The notes: generated by a model from the letters alone, not told the origin. DNA of 64,000 nt from Symbiodinium natans (GCA_905221605.1 CAJNDS010000108.1:162698-226697); one strand, 5' to 3'. Positions 20,977-34,633 are shown, counted from the stretch's first letter. Numbers and translations are program-made.

Positions 20977-22319
20977 CTTCCTGGTTTGTGATCACTGTTT
21001 GGGTGACCCAAGGGTTCACAACATGTTATTACGTGCTTACAGGATGCGAGATTTAAATATGGAGACTAGAGCACGAAGGGGAACTAAATATCCCACACAA
21101 AATGTCATTTAAGCATGTCTGCCATTTTTAACTTGTATGAGTACTTACCAACAAAATAATTTTATTGCAGTTCTCAACAGAAGAAAGCCAGGAATCACCA
21201 CTTCAGGGGTCGGCGTTTCATTTACGAAGAAGGAATGTGCCATGACTCTCTGTTCTTGGTTTTTGCCCAGAAACACCATGTCGTGTACTGAATCCACTCG
21301 TTTCCACTGGGGAACATCAGCGAACTGTTGCGGCTTGCTCGGAATGAACCATAGCGCGCTGCAATTGTTATCTTGGCATTCCGACTGTAGCGCGAGATAC
21401 TTGGGCATGTTTCGGCTGAAGTGCGCTACCTGCTTCGCTCGGGGTTGAGTGGGCAGGGTCACCCACCCCTTGTGCTTGGGGCTTGGTAGGCCTGGATGGA
21501 ACAACGCTGGTACTCGCCCCTGTCGTCGTGCTTCGCTGGTCCTCCATCTCAGTGTCATCCTCTGCCGCTTCCACCTCGCAGACTGCCTGAGAAAGCACGG
21601 GGCAACACTGCAGCTGCTACACGGCTACCTTGCTTGCGTTTGTCGGTGCTAAGACAACACGCATCCGTATCCAACCGAAGTCATACCTGGCCAGAGCCCA
21701 CCAGCTTCGGCACACAGCAGTTGATGGTGTTGGCTACGGGTGTGCTTGGTCATCTGAATCTGTCCGCGGCATTTCTTGTGCAAGGGGTGGGCCTTCGGGG
21801 AAGTCCAAGGACATACGTCCTTCCCACTACTTCAATATTCCTTACGATAGTGGCGCGGACATCAACAAAGAAGAAGTTCCGCGGCCAACGGTGGAAGCAT
21901 AGCTGGCTCAACATTGTCAAAATGGAGGATGCCACAAAGCTTTGTTCGAGGTGCTCGTTGGGCCCAAGTTACCTCAAGGGCATCAGGGGGCACGTTGAGA
22001 GGCCTTGTGCTGGGGAAACATGACCGACCAAGCAACTAGTGCCGGCACTGCCGCCGGGACGACCAAGGGAAGTAGGCCGCACCGATGGTGGTTGGCCCGG
22101 GTTGGAAAACACAGAGCTGCTTGGCCGAGGAAAGAAGAACCACAGAGACTCCATTCGCCTTGAGATCCTTTGAACATGTTTGGCTTTTTTGTCATCATGG
22201 TCCAAGTTAGCAGGGTGCACATGACGCACGGGGGCCTTCGAGCCTAATGCCTTGTTAAGACAGAATACGGAAAAAACAGGGCTGCCAGAGGTGGCGACTG
22301 ATGTGCAGCATCCCTCCAG
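20400..22319. other. No recognisable gene
   Basis: Mixed-composition sequence with a CT microsatellite at 20934-20970. Open frames on both strands look random and no motif is recognised. Confidence 0.35.
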
Positions 22320-22409
22320 GATCTACGCGAGGCAGAGCGCCTGAAGGCCTTGGACCGGCGCCTCCGGCAACGGGCATGGATCCAAGAGCCAGATGAACTG
22401 AGGCTGCAG
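22320..22409 (+). CDS. Candidate coiled-coil exon
   Basis: After CCCTCCAG the frame reads DLREAERLKALDRRLRQR then AWIQEPDELRLQ, exactly 30 codons, ending before a GCATCG (GC donor). Strong coiled-coil character and AG|G entry match the local exon style. It may belong to the upstream helical-repeat gene or to an unrecognised gene. No family assigned. Confidence 0.5.
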
Positions 22410-22867
22410 GCATCGACGTTCATGTCACCCTCAGTGCTGCCCTAGGCGGCCCGAAGAGCTCCAGCCAAAGCTCCGCCAGAAGCCCCAGCTAATTGTGGCG
22501 TGCCCCTGCGTGGGAGCGGGGATACTTGGGGTGTGGTTTGTTCAGCGTCTGCGCTGTTTCCAGGCAGCGAGCCTTTCAAGGGACGGACGCCTCCTCCACA
22601 TGGGCGGCCCTGGAGGAGGAGGACAAGATCTTGGCATTCCTTGACATAGCACGCACGAGTCATCAACTATAAGAGCGCATCAACAAAAAAACAGCGGCTT
22701 GTAGGTTTGCGGCTTGGCTTTCCTTAAAGTAAATTCACTTAACATGAGGATGAAGGGATCGAATCTGCGTTGGTCGGCACTCGCCTCAGAAATGCTTTAG
22801 GAGACGCGCGCACATCATATCTGCGCAGATCAGTGATTCAGATTCCGAGACCTCGACGACCCTCGAC

Positions 22868-22912
22868 GACCTGTGGACCTGCGTCGCTACCAGGAGCTGA
22901 ACGCCATGCAGG
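22868..22912 (+). CDS. Candidate exon, unidentified
   Basis: The frame reads PVDLRRYQELNAMQ and ends before GCAAGA, a good GC-type donor. The alternative frame just upstream is acidic (SDSDSETSTTLDDLW). Only one can be real, and the acceptor is not resolved. Confidence 0.3.
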
Positions 22913-23712
22913 CAAGACATAGCAAGAGTATGAAGTACTCACTTTCCTCACAGTCGTGCAAGTGACAACTTCCCGTTTCATGGTTGTGATGCAGCTGCCT
23001 AGGCTCGATCTATGGAACGCCTCGAAGGCCAGGGCCAGGGGCAGCCGAACTTTGAAATCCAGATCCTTGGGGCTGGGGAACTAACGATGAGCCCGCAACG
23101 GATCTTTTGGGCTGGGGGGATGACTCTGTGTGAGTGGGTTGACTTCCGCGCCCTTGGCAGTGCTGCTGTCCGTGTTTGGCAGTGCTGCTGTCCGTGTTTT
23201 GCTGTGCTGTGAGGGACTGTTGTGCGAGCGAGCGTCAGCATCGCACCGTGTGTGTAGTTTGAGCTGATCCGAGAGGACTTCGCCTACCACCCCAACAATA
23301 AACCTGTTTAAGAAGGGAAGCTTCACCTTGTCGAGGCTCTCCGTATACAAAGAGATTCTTACGTCCTGTACTGTATAACCCTTGCAGGGAGTCGTCCTGA
23401 ACTGTATAACCGCCAGCAAGACATGTTGCCGACCCTGACTGGATTCCAGCCAAACTGAGCTGAGGAGCAGCGACGGGGCATTAGCACGTTGAACTGAGCT
23501 CGACCTGGCATGGCTTGGGTGAGCGTGAAGAAAGAACAAACAAAGCGCGTGGGCACCAAATGCAGATTATCTCCGAGTGGCACAAGGTCTTGTGATCCTG
23601 AACGCCTGAGATCGGCTCAAGTGAGCAAGGGAGACAGGGACGAGTGAGGGACGCCGGCCGAATTCGTTTTTGGTGTCTGAATCGACTTTTGCCGCCTCTT
23701 GGGGCGTTGGGT
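22913..23712. other. No recognisable gene
   Basis: Contains a short direct repeat (GGCAGTGCTGCTGTCCGTGT twice at about 23156-23195) and a second one (GTACTGTATAACC / GAACTGTATAACC near 23370-23410). No coding motif recognised. Confidence 0.35.
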
Positions 23713-23744
23713 GGGGCCCCCTTGGGGGCCCCCTCGGGGGCCCC
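23713..23744. repeat. GGGGCCCC palindromic cluster
   Basis: Three consecutive G-run/C-run palindromes (GGGGCCCCC, GGGGGCCCCC, GGGGGCCCC) separated by two bases, immediately upstream of the large CA array. Confidence 0.85.
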
Positions 23745-23800
23745 GAAGATGGTGAGACGAAGCCCGGCCCGGGGCTTGGCCAGCTCGGCTTGGTACAGTC

Positions 23801-25152
<1,352 letters not shown>

Positions 25153-25284
25153 CTCTCGCACGGAGACTGGGACAGTGCATGTCTCGTGACGGGCACCCAG
25201 GTGCTCAGGACGCCAAGGAGACGGCTGTGCGGTTCTTCTGGGCTGTCTTGGACACTATGGTTCTGTGTAATAACCTCCTTTGAG

Positions 25285-28200
25285 CTGATGCCGGCAAACG
25301 CCGTGCTGGATGTCTTGACGGGACTCTCGCTGCCGCGTGGCCTCGCCTTGGACCTTCGGGAGCGCCGCATGTATTGGACCGAGGCCACCATCAGACACGC
25401 TTCCAGGATTCTCATAGGATCATCTAGGTAGCCGTAGAAGCTTAACCCTAAACCCTAAACCCGATAGGAGTGACACAGAAAATGTGTTTGCCTGCAGGGT
25501 GGCACGCAGAAGCTGCGGAGCGCCACGCTTGATGGACAGGACGGCCCGCGGCAACCTCTTCGAAACTTTAGGGTAGGGTTTAGGGTTTACCGGGTTTAGG
25601 GTTTAGGGTTTAGGGTTTAGGGTTTAGGGTTTAGGGTAGCTAGGCACCCTTAAAAGAAACTTGAAGTCACTCCGAAATCTTGCCTCCATTTTCGATTCGC
25701 GTGAGTCGCCGAAGTGCTTCGATGCACTTTCAACTAGTAACTAGTGAAGTGATTCGATTTGTGCCCTGCAGAAAATCGAGCAGGACATTCGAGACGTAGT
25801 GGTGCCTTGGCTGCCTGGATTTCCGAGATCCGATGCCCCACGCAGACGCTTTTCATGTGCTGCGCACAGAACCTTCAAACAAGTCTGAAATGAATGCTGC
25901 AGCCTTGCTTTGCAGAAAAGCTAGATACGTAGGGCGAAGCTGGTGCAATCATGTGTTTATGTCTGTATAGAACCCAAGTTGTTCTGGCCTTCGTTGCCAC
26001 CACTAAGTAGGGCAAGCTGGACAAGTCTGGACAGGCATTAAGATGTTAGTGCTAGAAGGCTATGGCACGGGTGCATTCTTTGCCGGCTCTGCAAGCCTCG
26101 CTACGCTGCAGGTGAAGAGTGAAGTGCAGGAAGCTCCACGCGATGTTGCTGTGGATTCTGCGCAGGGGAAGGCGGCAGAGTGCCGAGAGTGAAGCTACTC
26201 GTAAGATCTTTAGGTCAAGTAGTTCTAGGCAAAAGGAGGGGATTTGGGGTATTTTAGGGTTTGCCGGGTCTCTTGCAAAAGCTTTCGGTTCCAAAATGTT
26301 CCAAAGTTGTGTTCGTTTGCGGTTAGTGGAGGCTTGCTGCGCTCCTCCACAGGGCACCAGTCAGTCATGAGCGGTGAGCGGTCTTCTTTATGTCGAGAAA
26401 GCTCAAGAAGCGGCTTCAAATAGTGAGCAGGCAACCCGTCCGAAAAGTTCGCCCGGTGATCTCGCAAACTTCCCGTGAAAACTCGCTCGTTTCACTCGCC
26501 CATTTCCGCAAGACATGTCATTTCTATGCCAGCCCACACGGCTACAATTTACCATTTGCAACTCGTTGTCTAAGGCTAAGGGGTTCAGGGTTGGCCTCTT
26601 CTTGCTAGTATTCATGCACTCTCAACCCGCCGGGGCGTGATGTAGTGTACTTCCAGACTTTGATTCAGGGCTCTTTCTGCCGGCATGTTGCTCTGCGGAT
26701 GCACAGGTGTACTGGACAGCCTTATGCTGCGGGCTGCGCCGTGCCGACCTGAACGGCGAGAATGAAGAGGCTGTGCACCTTTGGTGATCTGTACTCCAAT
26801 GTTTTCTGCACTTGTACCGCTGAATCTCAAGCCCTCTCCGAGTATGCAGAATTCACGCCTGAATCTTCATCACGCGCACATACCACGGAATGTTGCTGCG
26901 CTCATTTCTGGAACAGTACTAGCCGTGTCGTTTTCAGCCATGCTTGAGACCAGGAAACGATGGTATGGGGAGGATGAAGCTTATGGAAGCATGGTGGTCG
27001 GCAGAATGGTCACTTTCATGGCATGGAATCTTCTCCCAAACTTGTCATGTCATGAATTTCATAAAATCAAATCTCATGGACCGGGAAAGAAACCTCTGCG
27101 AGTAGCGGGCCCGCGACCACGCAGCAAAACAGCGCGCCCTGCGTGGCGCGGGGATCTCCGGCCAGGTAGGTGGAAGTGGCCCGCGAGCACACAGCAAAAA
27201 ATGCGTCCACCTGAGCAAAGAAAATAAAGTCCCCCGCGTCCACCCGTTCCCGCACTGTAATGTTCGTGATCAAAACAAAGGGGCCCGGCACGTGTTTGCA
27301 CTGCATATCACTGCATATTTGCAAGCATGGTGTTTGCAGGGGGGAAGGGGCTGAGGAGGGGTAGGGGAGGGTGGGTAAGTTTGGTTTTCGGCCTTAAGGG
27401 ACTGACGTGGGTCTTCAAGAAGCTTTGCTTGAAAAGCCATATTCATCCGTCATCATAAAGGAACCGTGCCATCAAGAGGATGGTTGCAAAAAAGCATACG
27501 AATCCTTGCCAAACCTTGCATATGAGCATGGCATTTGCAAATGCGAGGGTCCTTTCCCCCCCCCCCCCCACTCCGGCGCTTCGTCAAGTTTGTTTTTTAG
27601 CTGTGCAAAGATTGGTTTAGGGTTCACTTCCGGTCATCACGAAGATTGGAACATGGAGAGCCAAAACCTGAGGTTTCCTACTAAACTTACTAGGCACGTA
27701 GAAAAGTTAAAGGCGCGACAGGTTTTCCTATGACAGCCTGCACAGCAAAAACGACCGCGCAGCCAAAAAAGGTGCTTCGGTCTCGCACGCTGTAAATCTC
27801 AGCCCACCTGCACAGCAAAAACGACAACACAGTTGAATAAACGCGCTTCGGCCTCCGGCACAGCAACAACGACCGCACAGCCAAAACAATGCGCTTTCGC
27901 CTGTCAGGACCTGTCTTTCGACGACCCAGAAAAACGACCGCGCAGCAAGAACAAATCTTCGACCTAGTCCTATCATTCGTTCATTCAGTTTTGTTTCCCA
28001 CTCATTTCCTCGATTCCCGATGCAGCAGAATGAATGTCGTTATGCGCTGTTCTAAAATCCTAGAACTGAGGGCAAAACCTTGATGGCTGCCATCCAGTGA
28101 GTTTTGCACGCCTCTCCATTCTCTCGTTGCGAATGATTTTCAGGTGGTGGCAAACGCGGAGTTTGCCAGTGGTGTTCTTGTGGATGGAGATGCCTTGTAC

Positions 28201-30098
28201 TGGGCTGACTGGATGCCGGGTGCCCCTGTGTAGAGACTGTGAATTGATTGAATTGCTATCAACTGATGTAGAAGCGTCGCCTCTAGGAATGGGCAGATCC
28301 TGCGACGTGGTCCCTCTGGAGAGGAGGAGCAATGTTTTTTTTTGGGTTTTCATGTCCTGGCATTTTGCATCACTTTACATATCTTTACATCATTTTGCCT
28401 TATTTGGCACATGAGAGCAGCAAGAAGGGCGGAGCAGAGCCAGGAGCCCATTGTGACAGGGTTGGCCTCGCCCGTCGATGTGGCCCTGGATGCGGGCAGC
28501 CGCATGGCCAGGGGCTTGCAGCACGTTTTGCCGCGCAGTGGAACCCTTTGTCTATAAGTTGCTGTGTTCTTCCTTTGGATTTGCACTTTTGTCTCACATG
28601 TCTGTCGACGTCAGTCGTGAATCCTGCGAGCCTGAGATCTATTGGTCGGACGTGGGCAACGCCCGGACGCAGAGGGCGCAACTGGACGGCAGCGGCGTCC
28701 AGGCAGCGTCTGCCAGCGGAGTGCCGGGGATCTTCTCCGCGGGTCGACAGTGATTTCTGACGTTTTTTGCTGGGGGTCGAGGCGCTGAACATGAGCTGGG
28801 CCATCATGAACACCTACGGAATGGCCATTGACACCTCAGACAGGCCTCTTGCCGTAGACTTCTGGGCCAACTGTGCCTATTCGAGTGGTGCAGGAAGCTT
28901 TACATGACAGACTTCCAGAAGACTGGCGACTTCACGGGGAGCTCATCCGACTATGCAGGCCGATAGGATCAAGCGAATAATGCCGCAGGGATGTGTGGTC
29001 GGGGCAAGACTTGAGATACCACGGCCCTCGTGTTGCACTGTGCCTCTGCTTCAACCCACGTGGCGAGCATTCAGGCCGCATCATCCGCACCAACTTGGAC
29101 GGGAGTGACGCCGAGGTTCAGGGCCAGAGAGGGACAGGAGAGAGGAGCTTTCCCCCAAAAGCAGAACCTAAGGCAACACACGTAAAGCCTCAAGAACGTC
29201 TTTATGTTACGTAGATTTTGTCACAGAAGCCCACAGAAGGCCCCTCACCTTAAACCTCACCCATACCCTCCTACCCTGAGCTCCTGCAGGTGGCAGTAGA
29301 TTTAAATAATTTAAGGGGCGCCAACAAACCTTCACCGCCCTCACCCTCCACCCTGAGCGCCCCCCAAACCCGTACCTGGACCTCTACCCAATTCTGATGA
29401 CAGATGCCGCTGGAAAAGCTCCGCAATAATCAACGGTCGCTTGCGCAGTTTGCTTTTCCAGTCATGCTGTAAGTCCCGACACTACAAGTGCCTTACAGCT
29501 GGGTCGAGTCATCCCAGGAATTCTAGCTGCTGCACGGCCTCGTACTCCAACTGACCCCAACAAGTTCAAATGTATGTATGTTCTGTCGGTCGAAAGCATT
29601 CGTCAAAAAAGTTGCGGAGCTAGCTCCGACTAAGAAGCCTGCATGTGCCACTAAACAAGGTGGCACATTACGTCGTAAAAGGACGGTCTACCGGGCTTTT
29701 ACGTTCCCACATTGATGGACGATGCCTTGCGGCAGCATGCATAAACGTATTGTGTTTGTATGTCAGGGGCCCATGACTAGGTGTCGTGTGCAGATGGTGG
29801 TTTGTGGTGAACGTTTGGGGGTGACCAGGTGCTTGTCAGCGAGCCTGGGATGAGCATGCCTGACACCCGGGAGATCCAGAGAAAGCAGCAGCAATAGTTC
29901 ATAGTTTCTCTGAAAGTGTTCTCCTGTTTCTGAGGCCTTATGGTGTGGCTGTGGATCCAGAATCGGCCCAGGTCTACTGGACCGATCGCAAGGCTGGCCG
30001 TATCCAGCGGCTGACGCTAAAGTGCCCCGCGGGGACGCTGGAGGCACGCTGGGCTGAGGGATGGGATGGGCCAGAGCTGCTTGTAAACCTTCCCTCAG
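25285..30098 (+). CDS. LDL-receptor class B (YWTD) six-bladed propeller protein, spliced
   Basis: YWTD repeats fold into six-bladed propellers in secreted or membrane proteins such as LDL-receptor relatives. Six blades are visible in order: MYWTE (exon from 25285, preceded by LPRGLALDL, continued at 25498 by KLRSATLDGQ), VYWTA (26112-26174 PRDVAVDSAQGKA joined to 26707-26772 RRADLNGENEEA), LYWAD (28144-28227), IYWSD (about 28436-28490 PIVTGLASPVDVALDA joined to 28631-28720), LYMTD (about 28789-28843 GMAIDTSD joined to 28894-28940) and VYWTD (29935-30098, GVAVDPESAQ ... GRIQRLTLK). Probable strand pieces GQILRRGPSG (28287-28333), ADRIKRI (about 28957) and GRIIRTNLDG (29075) complete blades; the last two look redundant. 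Donors at 26175 and 28844 are GC, at 26773 and 30099 GT. EGF, LDL-A or membrane segments, start and stop were not found. Confidence 0.82.
25445..25462. repeat. (CCCTAAA)n block in a propeller-gene intron
   Basis: Two and a half CCCTAAA units upstream of the exon at 25498-25560, in inverted orientation to the block at 25567-25638. Confidence 0.92.
25567..25638. repeat. (TTTAGGG)n block in a propeller-gene intron
   Basis: About nine TTTAGGG units with two variants, starting within ten bases of the end of the propeller exon. Complementary to the block at 25445-25462, so the exon is bracketed. Confidence 0.95.
27727..27960. repeat. Short repeat GCACAGCAAAAACGACCGCGCAG
   Basis: Four diverged copies at about 27730, 27810, 27858 and 27930, each followed by AACAAA-type sequence and then GCTTCGGCC or similar. 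They lie inside the long intron between the propeller exons at 26707 and 28144. The motif resembles the reverse complement of the 53.5-55.4 kb minisatellite unit (AAACAACCGCA). Confidence 0.6.
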
Positions 30099-31177
30099 GT
30101 GGCAAGCCGAATGAACACAAGCAGCATCAAGGCCTGGAACGTGCGGATATTGAAAAGATGGGGCTAGAACTCAGTTGGATCAGACGTTTCCCCAAGTTGC
30201 TACAGTTCAAGATAGCTCATGCTTCTCACAACTTCTGGAGTACAACTTTCATCCCACCGACCCCCCAATGTGCTCTCAGCAAGCTTAAATCAAGTTATTT
30301 CCTATTTTCCTTGCGCCACCTGAACATCTCAGTTTGCTGAAGGAGAGGGATGGACGAATTTAGCGCATTGGGTTTTCTGGGCAAGGTGGGGCAAGAAAGT
30401 GGGGGCGCGGCCTGTGCCACTTGCAGCGACCGTTGATGCCGGGTGTTTACAGCAGAGCGAGCCGGAACGTGCCTTTGCCACGGGTGGAGGGATCGTCCAT
30501 GGGCAAGCGGTGGATTGCGAAGTTGCTGCCAGCAAGCATGCAGCAGCTACCTGTAAGCTACTCGTAGTCAGTTGCTTGAGGGGAGGGGAGATCAAAACGC
30601 TATGCGGGCACCATCGGCGGATGAATGCTGGACGCCTGACTTCACACCATGGCCAAACATAAATCTTGCCCGTCGCAATGTCAGTTTTTCCTGCCTGTGG
30701 TTCACAACTATTCCAAGCTGGCTTCCTATTTCCCTATTCTATTGCTTCCATGCGTTCCGCTGCTCCGAGTCAGGTGGTGCATGGAGCGGCGGACCACGGC
30801 AGTTCCATCCAGGCGGGCGTTTGTGCACTTGGTTGATGAAAAAGCCGGATGTGCCACTGCTCATGACAGTCGCCTGCTTGCTACAACATCTTTCATAATT
30901 AGAAGTGGAGCATCAGCTCGTGGAGCATCAGTATCCTTTATCTGCGAAACCTACTAAGACCTACTAGTGCCGCTACTAGTAGCATCCGTTGGGAGCAGGT
31001 ATTCTTGACGTCACGTTTCACTTTGGTGTTAAATTTGCTAGGCGCATGGCTTGTAGGCCTGCGGCTCTCTTTCGTCTAAGCCCCTTGTGACCGCTTTTCA
31101 ATACTTTCGCCACCTGAGGATCTAGCAGCCTGGTTTTTCAGAATCTACTTTGCTGTCTCAATCAGTCCAAGGAGCTT
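30099..31177. other. No firmly recognisable gene
   Basis: May hold downstream exons of the propeller gene. A candidate after TTTACAG at about 30452 reads QSEPERAFATGGGIVHGQAV, but no family feature supports it. Confidence 0.3.
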
Positions 31178-31336
31178 ATGCATTCTTGTGCTGGGCGCGC
31201 TGCGAGAGATGCCAGAGCATTAGTACGCCCATCGTTGCCAGAGAAACTGGGCCAAAACGAGCTTGAACACGCACTGCGGCAACTTTGTGAGCGGCAGCAA
31301 TGGCGGAAACACCACTGCGGAACTGAACTGAGCTGA
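31178..31336 (+). CDS. Candidate exon, helical
   Basis: A 52-residue frame reads ARDARALVRPSLPEKLGQ then NELEHALRQLCERQQWRK and ends in TGA. The amphipathic LEHALRQLCERQQW segment is protein-like and faintly recalls pentatricopeptide helices, but no tandem repeats are seen. The antisense frames look less natural. Confidence 0.38.
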   Translation: MHSCAGRAARDARALVRPSLPEKLGQNELEHALRQLCERQQWRKHHCGTELS

Positions 31337-31445
31337 ACCGACCCATGCAATGCTCCGATTTTGAAGAAGCAGTACAGAATGCAGCGCCAAGTCACGTGGC
31401 ATAGATCGTGTGAGTATGAGTTGTGCTTGCTGCGCCGTGTAAGGG

Positions 31446-31694
31446 TTGCTCTCTTGTGGAGGTTCCGTGTCCAGAAGGCGCCAGCCTCAGCGACCGCTCC
31501 CTCCCCCGAGCACGTCCGAGCGTCAACATGCGGAGCTGGCTTCTTTCGAAGTTTGTTCGCTCTCCAGGCTACAACGGCACTATGAAGCTAGCCTGCAACA
31601 ACAACAAGTTCTCCGTGAATGCCGGGCCGGCGCCTCAAAAGAAGTCGTGGAAGGGAGAAGCGCAAGAAAGGCCAGGGATGGACAGAGAGAGTGA
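31446..31694 (+). CDS. Candidate coiled-coil exon
   Basis: The frame reads TSERQHAELASFEVCSLSRL, QRHYEASLQQQQVLRECR and KEVVEGRSARKARD before a stop at 31692. Gln/Glu/Leu/Arg content suggests a coiled coil. It may belong with the helical pieces at 31178-31336 and 32362-32514. Exon borders are unknown. Confidence 0.42.
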   Translation: MLSCGGSVSRRRQPQRPLPPPSTSERQHAELASFEVCSLSRLQRHYEASLQQQQVLRECRAGASKEVVEGRSARKARDGQRE

Positions 31695-32361
31695 TCTTAT
31701 GGAACCTTACATATTTTACTTTGGGGGGGAATCTTTCCCAGCACTTCGGCGGGTGTTCCGTGTAGCCCCGCTTTTCAGTTGTTCCATGTTTCTCCATGCC
31801 CGGCTGAGAAAAAGAAGAGAGAGCCTGTGGGGGGATGGAATGTGCTTCAGAGGACTCGGGACGAGGCTTGTGTTGCGGAAGGTGGGGCATGAACTATCGG
31901 CTGCGATTCATTAAAAAAATTAGCAGGGGCGGGTGTCACCGGTCCTTTGTAGAGAGTCGGGCAAAGACGCTGGATGCGCGGAGGTCTTGGCAACGTCTTG
32001 GCCTCCATGCCTTAGCCTTAACGGCCCCAACGACAGAAACAGAAAGAAGGAAATAAAGCTTTGCCGGGCCAGAGCGATGACGACGGCCTCGCGGCCTCCC
32101 GGCTGGTCAGATGGTGGGGAGGTTCCGTGATGTGATGCAAAGGTGGAGGCAAGGTGCCACAATGCCTTGACCCGACAATCGGGACACGTTGGGGCAATGC
32201 GGATAAAATTCGGGGTGGGCATTTTCGCACGGATCTCTGCGATCTGGACAGGCTCGGACTCCGTGTCCATTCCAATCCTACCCCGGCTTTGGCGCTGCGA
32301 CTTCAGCCGACCTACCAGAAACCCAAGGTTATCCAATCGGAAGACGTGCCTGGTTGGTTGA

Positions 32362-32514
32362 CTTGGCGATCCAGCTAATGACGAGAGCTTCAGGACAGCA
32401 GAGCAGCTAGCACGAGAACTTAAGGTTCTCTTTGGGAGTTTCTTGGCGGAGGCAGCCTATATCTGGATGGAAGCAGTTAACTTGTGTCTCGCTGTGGACC
32501 AGCTAGTTGCTTAG
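32362..32514 (+). CDS. Candidate terminal helical exon
   Basis: An open stretch reads DESFRTAEQLARELKVLF, GSFLAEAAYIWMEAVNL and CLAVDQLVA and then TAG at 32512. An AG lies before GACAGCAGAG in the TTCAG of SFR, so the exon may start at about 32394. Plausible C-terminal amphipathic helix; unidentified. Confidence 0.38.
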   Translation, partial: LGDPANDESFRTAEQLARELKVLFGSFLAEAAYIWMEAVNLCLAVDQLVA

Positions 32515-32972
32515 TCAGGTTTTTTCGCTGATGCCCGAATTATATACGGTAGTGTCTCTCCGACGACTTGGAGCACAGGCAGGACCTCCCACGGACTTGG
32601 GGGGGAAGCCTGCGTGTGGTGTAGGAAGGAGACCCCGAATCCGAAGCAAGAGGCAAGAGAGCCCTCCCCTTCTGCAGCCCGCGAGCACCGGGAAGTGCTC
32701 GCTCCCCAATGCTCCCCACAGTGTCTGGGCTCCCCATCTCTCGTCCCGATGCGACATGCTGATACGCGTCAAAATACAGGCAGAACCGAGCGTATCGGGC
32801 CCGCCCATACCTTTGTTCGCGGAGTGGAGTGGAATGGTTCTGTCAGTTTCGGTTCCGCCGTCTATACTGCCACGGACTGCAGGAGCTTAATCTCCGCCAG
32901 CCAATCAAAAACCGCCCCAGCGTATGAAAAAGCAACATCGAAAATTTTCATTCGTTGATAAGGAAGTGTTAA

Positions 32973-33030
32973 AGAGAGAGCGAGATAGAGAGAGAGAGAG
33001 AGAGAGAGGGAGAGAGGGAGAGAGGGAGGA
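32973..33030. repeat. (GA)n microsatellite
   Basis: AGAGAGAG tract with GGGA interruptions. Spurious Arg/Glu frames arise from it. Confidence 0.9.
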
Positions 33031-33366
33031 GCCATCGGGCTGCCCTTTCCCCTCTCTCGTGGGCCTTCCTTGTCCTCAGGAAATGTGGCAAACGCTGTGC
33101 TGCAGGCCAAAGCTGAGCATAGGGGCTTCCCAACAAGCACTTTGTTGGCGGGCACTTCTCGTGCAATCTTGGATTTCGTTTTGCATGACTATTCATGGCC
33201 TCGATTCTCTCCAAACGACTCATGCTGCTTTTCTTTCACTCGGAAGGCTCGGTGCCGCTAGAGATGGAAGACAGCACCTTTGTCCGAACCTCACAAGCAC
33301 TTTTCCGTCAGCGAGAGAGGGAGGGAGGGAGGCATTGAGAGGGAGGAACCATCTTAAATCGATTGC

Positions 33367-33440
33367 ATCAAGGCCTTGGAGCACCCCAGTCTGGATGACC
33401 GCGAGGCCCGGTTTTGCCTGAAGTTGGGGGCCGTTTTCTG
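33367..33440 (+). CDS. Candidate exon, unidentified
   Basis: After GCATCAAG the frame reads ALEHPSLDDREARFCLKLG, which is protein-like. It stays open to 33634 but the later part is less convincing. No family recognised. Confidence 0.3.
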
Positions 33441-33977
33441 GAGATCCTTATGTGTTTTTTGTGGGTTGCGAAACCCTCAAACACCGCTCAAGGTTCTGGT
33501 GAGCGATTGCCCGGGGCACCTCGTGGGTTCAGCCGAGTTCCTTTGCCAGGACGAGCACTCGCGGTCGGTTCAAACACGCGTAGAGCAAACGCCTGCCATG
33601 CTGACAATCTCCCCAATGCGACGAATGTGGCAATGATGTCGAAATGACCGGCCATCTGCGCTCATAGATTCAGCTGGTCTAAGGTGTTATAATCGTGATT
33701 ACGCAGCTACTGGGTATAGTGCCATGCGGCCAGCAGCTTTCGGACTCTGTCCCAGGACGGCAAAACACTGCTGAGCAACGCCGGCTGCCGCCGGGCACGG
33801 TCCTGCCCTGCCGGGCAGTTTCTTCTGGCTTCTGGGACGACTTTGGGACGTTTCCGAAAATAGTACTAGGTACCTATTCTGGGGATTCCCCCAGCTATTT
33901 GGGGTATGTAGGGCAATGCAAGGGGTACCCCTCTTTGGGGAAAACCCTCCTGAGCTACGGCAGCTGCAGCTTCCTTG

Positions 33978-34078
33978 AAGCTCAGGGCCATGCCTTGGTG
34001 GAGCACTCTGCCATGGACCACGGAATCATGGAGCCCAGCTCTTGCCCCGAGGGCTTCGAGGCCGATACTTTTTTTAAT
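33978..34078 (+). CDS. Candidate exon, unidentified
   Basis: Within a longer open frame (33695-34201) the stretch EAQGHALVEHSAMDHGIMEP followed by SSCPEGFEAD has balanced composition and many His/Glu residues. Flanking sequence includes a G run at 34085. No motif known to me. Confidence 0.28.
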
Positions 34079-34633
34079 GGGCGCGGGGGGGGGGGGGAAG
34101 GGAGGGGGGTTCCTGTAATAGGGGGTATAGGACTGAATAGGACTCAACTTCAACCGCTTGTGCTGCTGGACCGGAGCCGTATCGTTTTTGGAATAATTTG
34201 AGGGGGAGTGTGTCCCATCCTTCACGGGGCGTTGTCTTTCAATAATCGCCTTCCCCTCTCGCGCACACGGCATTGTGTAGCTCAGAACTTGCAACTTGAC
34301 ATTTGAGCAAACAAGCTCAACCACATGACGCATGGAGGGCTGACACTGGCCCGATGTCGGAAAAATGTATGGCGCAATGTAGACGCCCACACAGCAAGTT
34401 AACTCTGCTGGCAGCAGGAGGGCTGATCTTTGCTGGGTGTTACAAGTAGCCTGCGCCTTCAGCATTCCACGGTCAGGGGCAGTACTTCCTGCAATGCCAA
34501 GACGGCAGCGTTGCACCGACCCCAGCTATTGCACTCAAGAATACGCTGGTGACAGGCGCATCTTAACGTTTATCGCATCATGTGTGCTCATGATGTCCTT
34601 TCCGGGAAAGAGAGACTTTGGGCACCACGAGGT

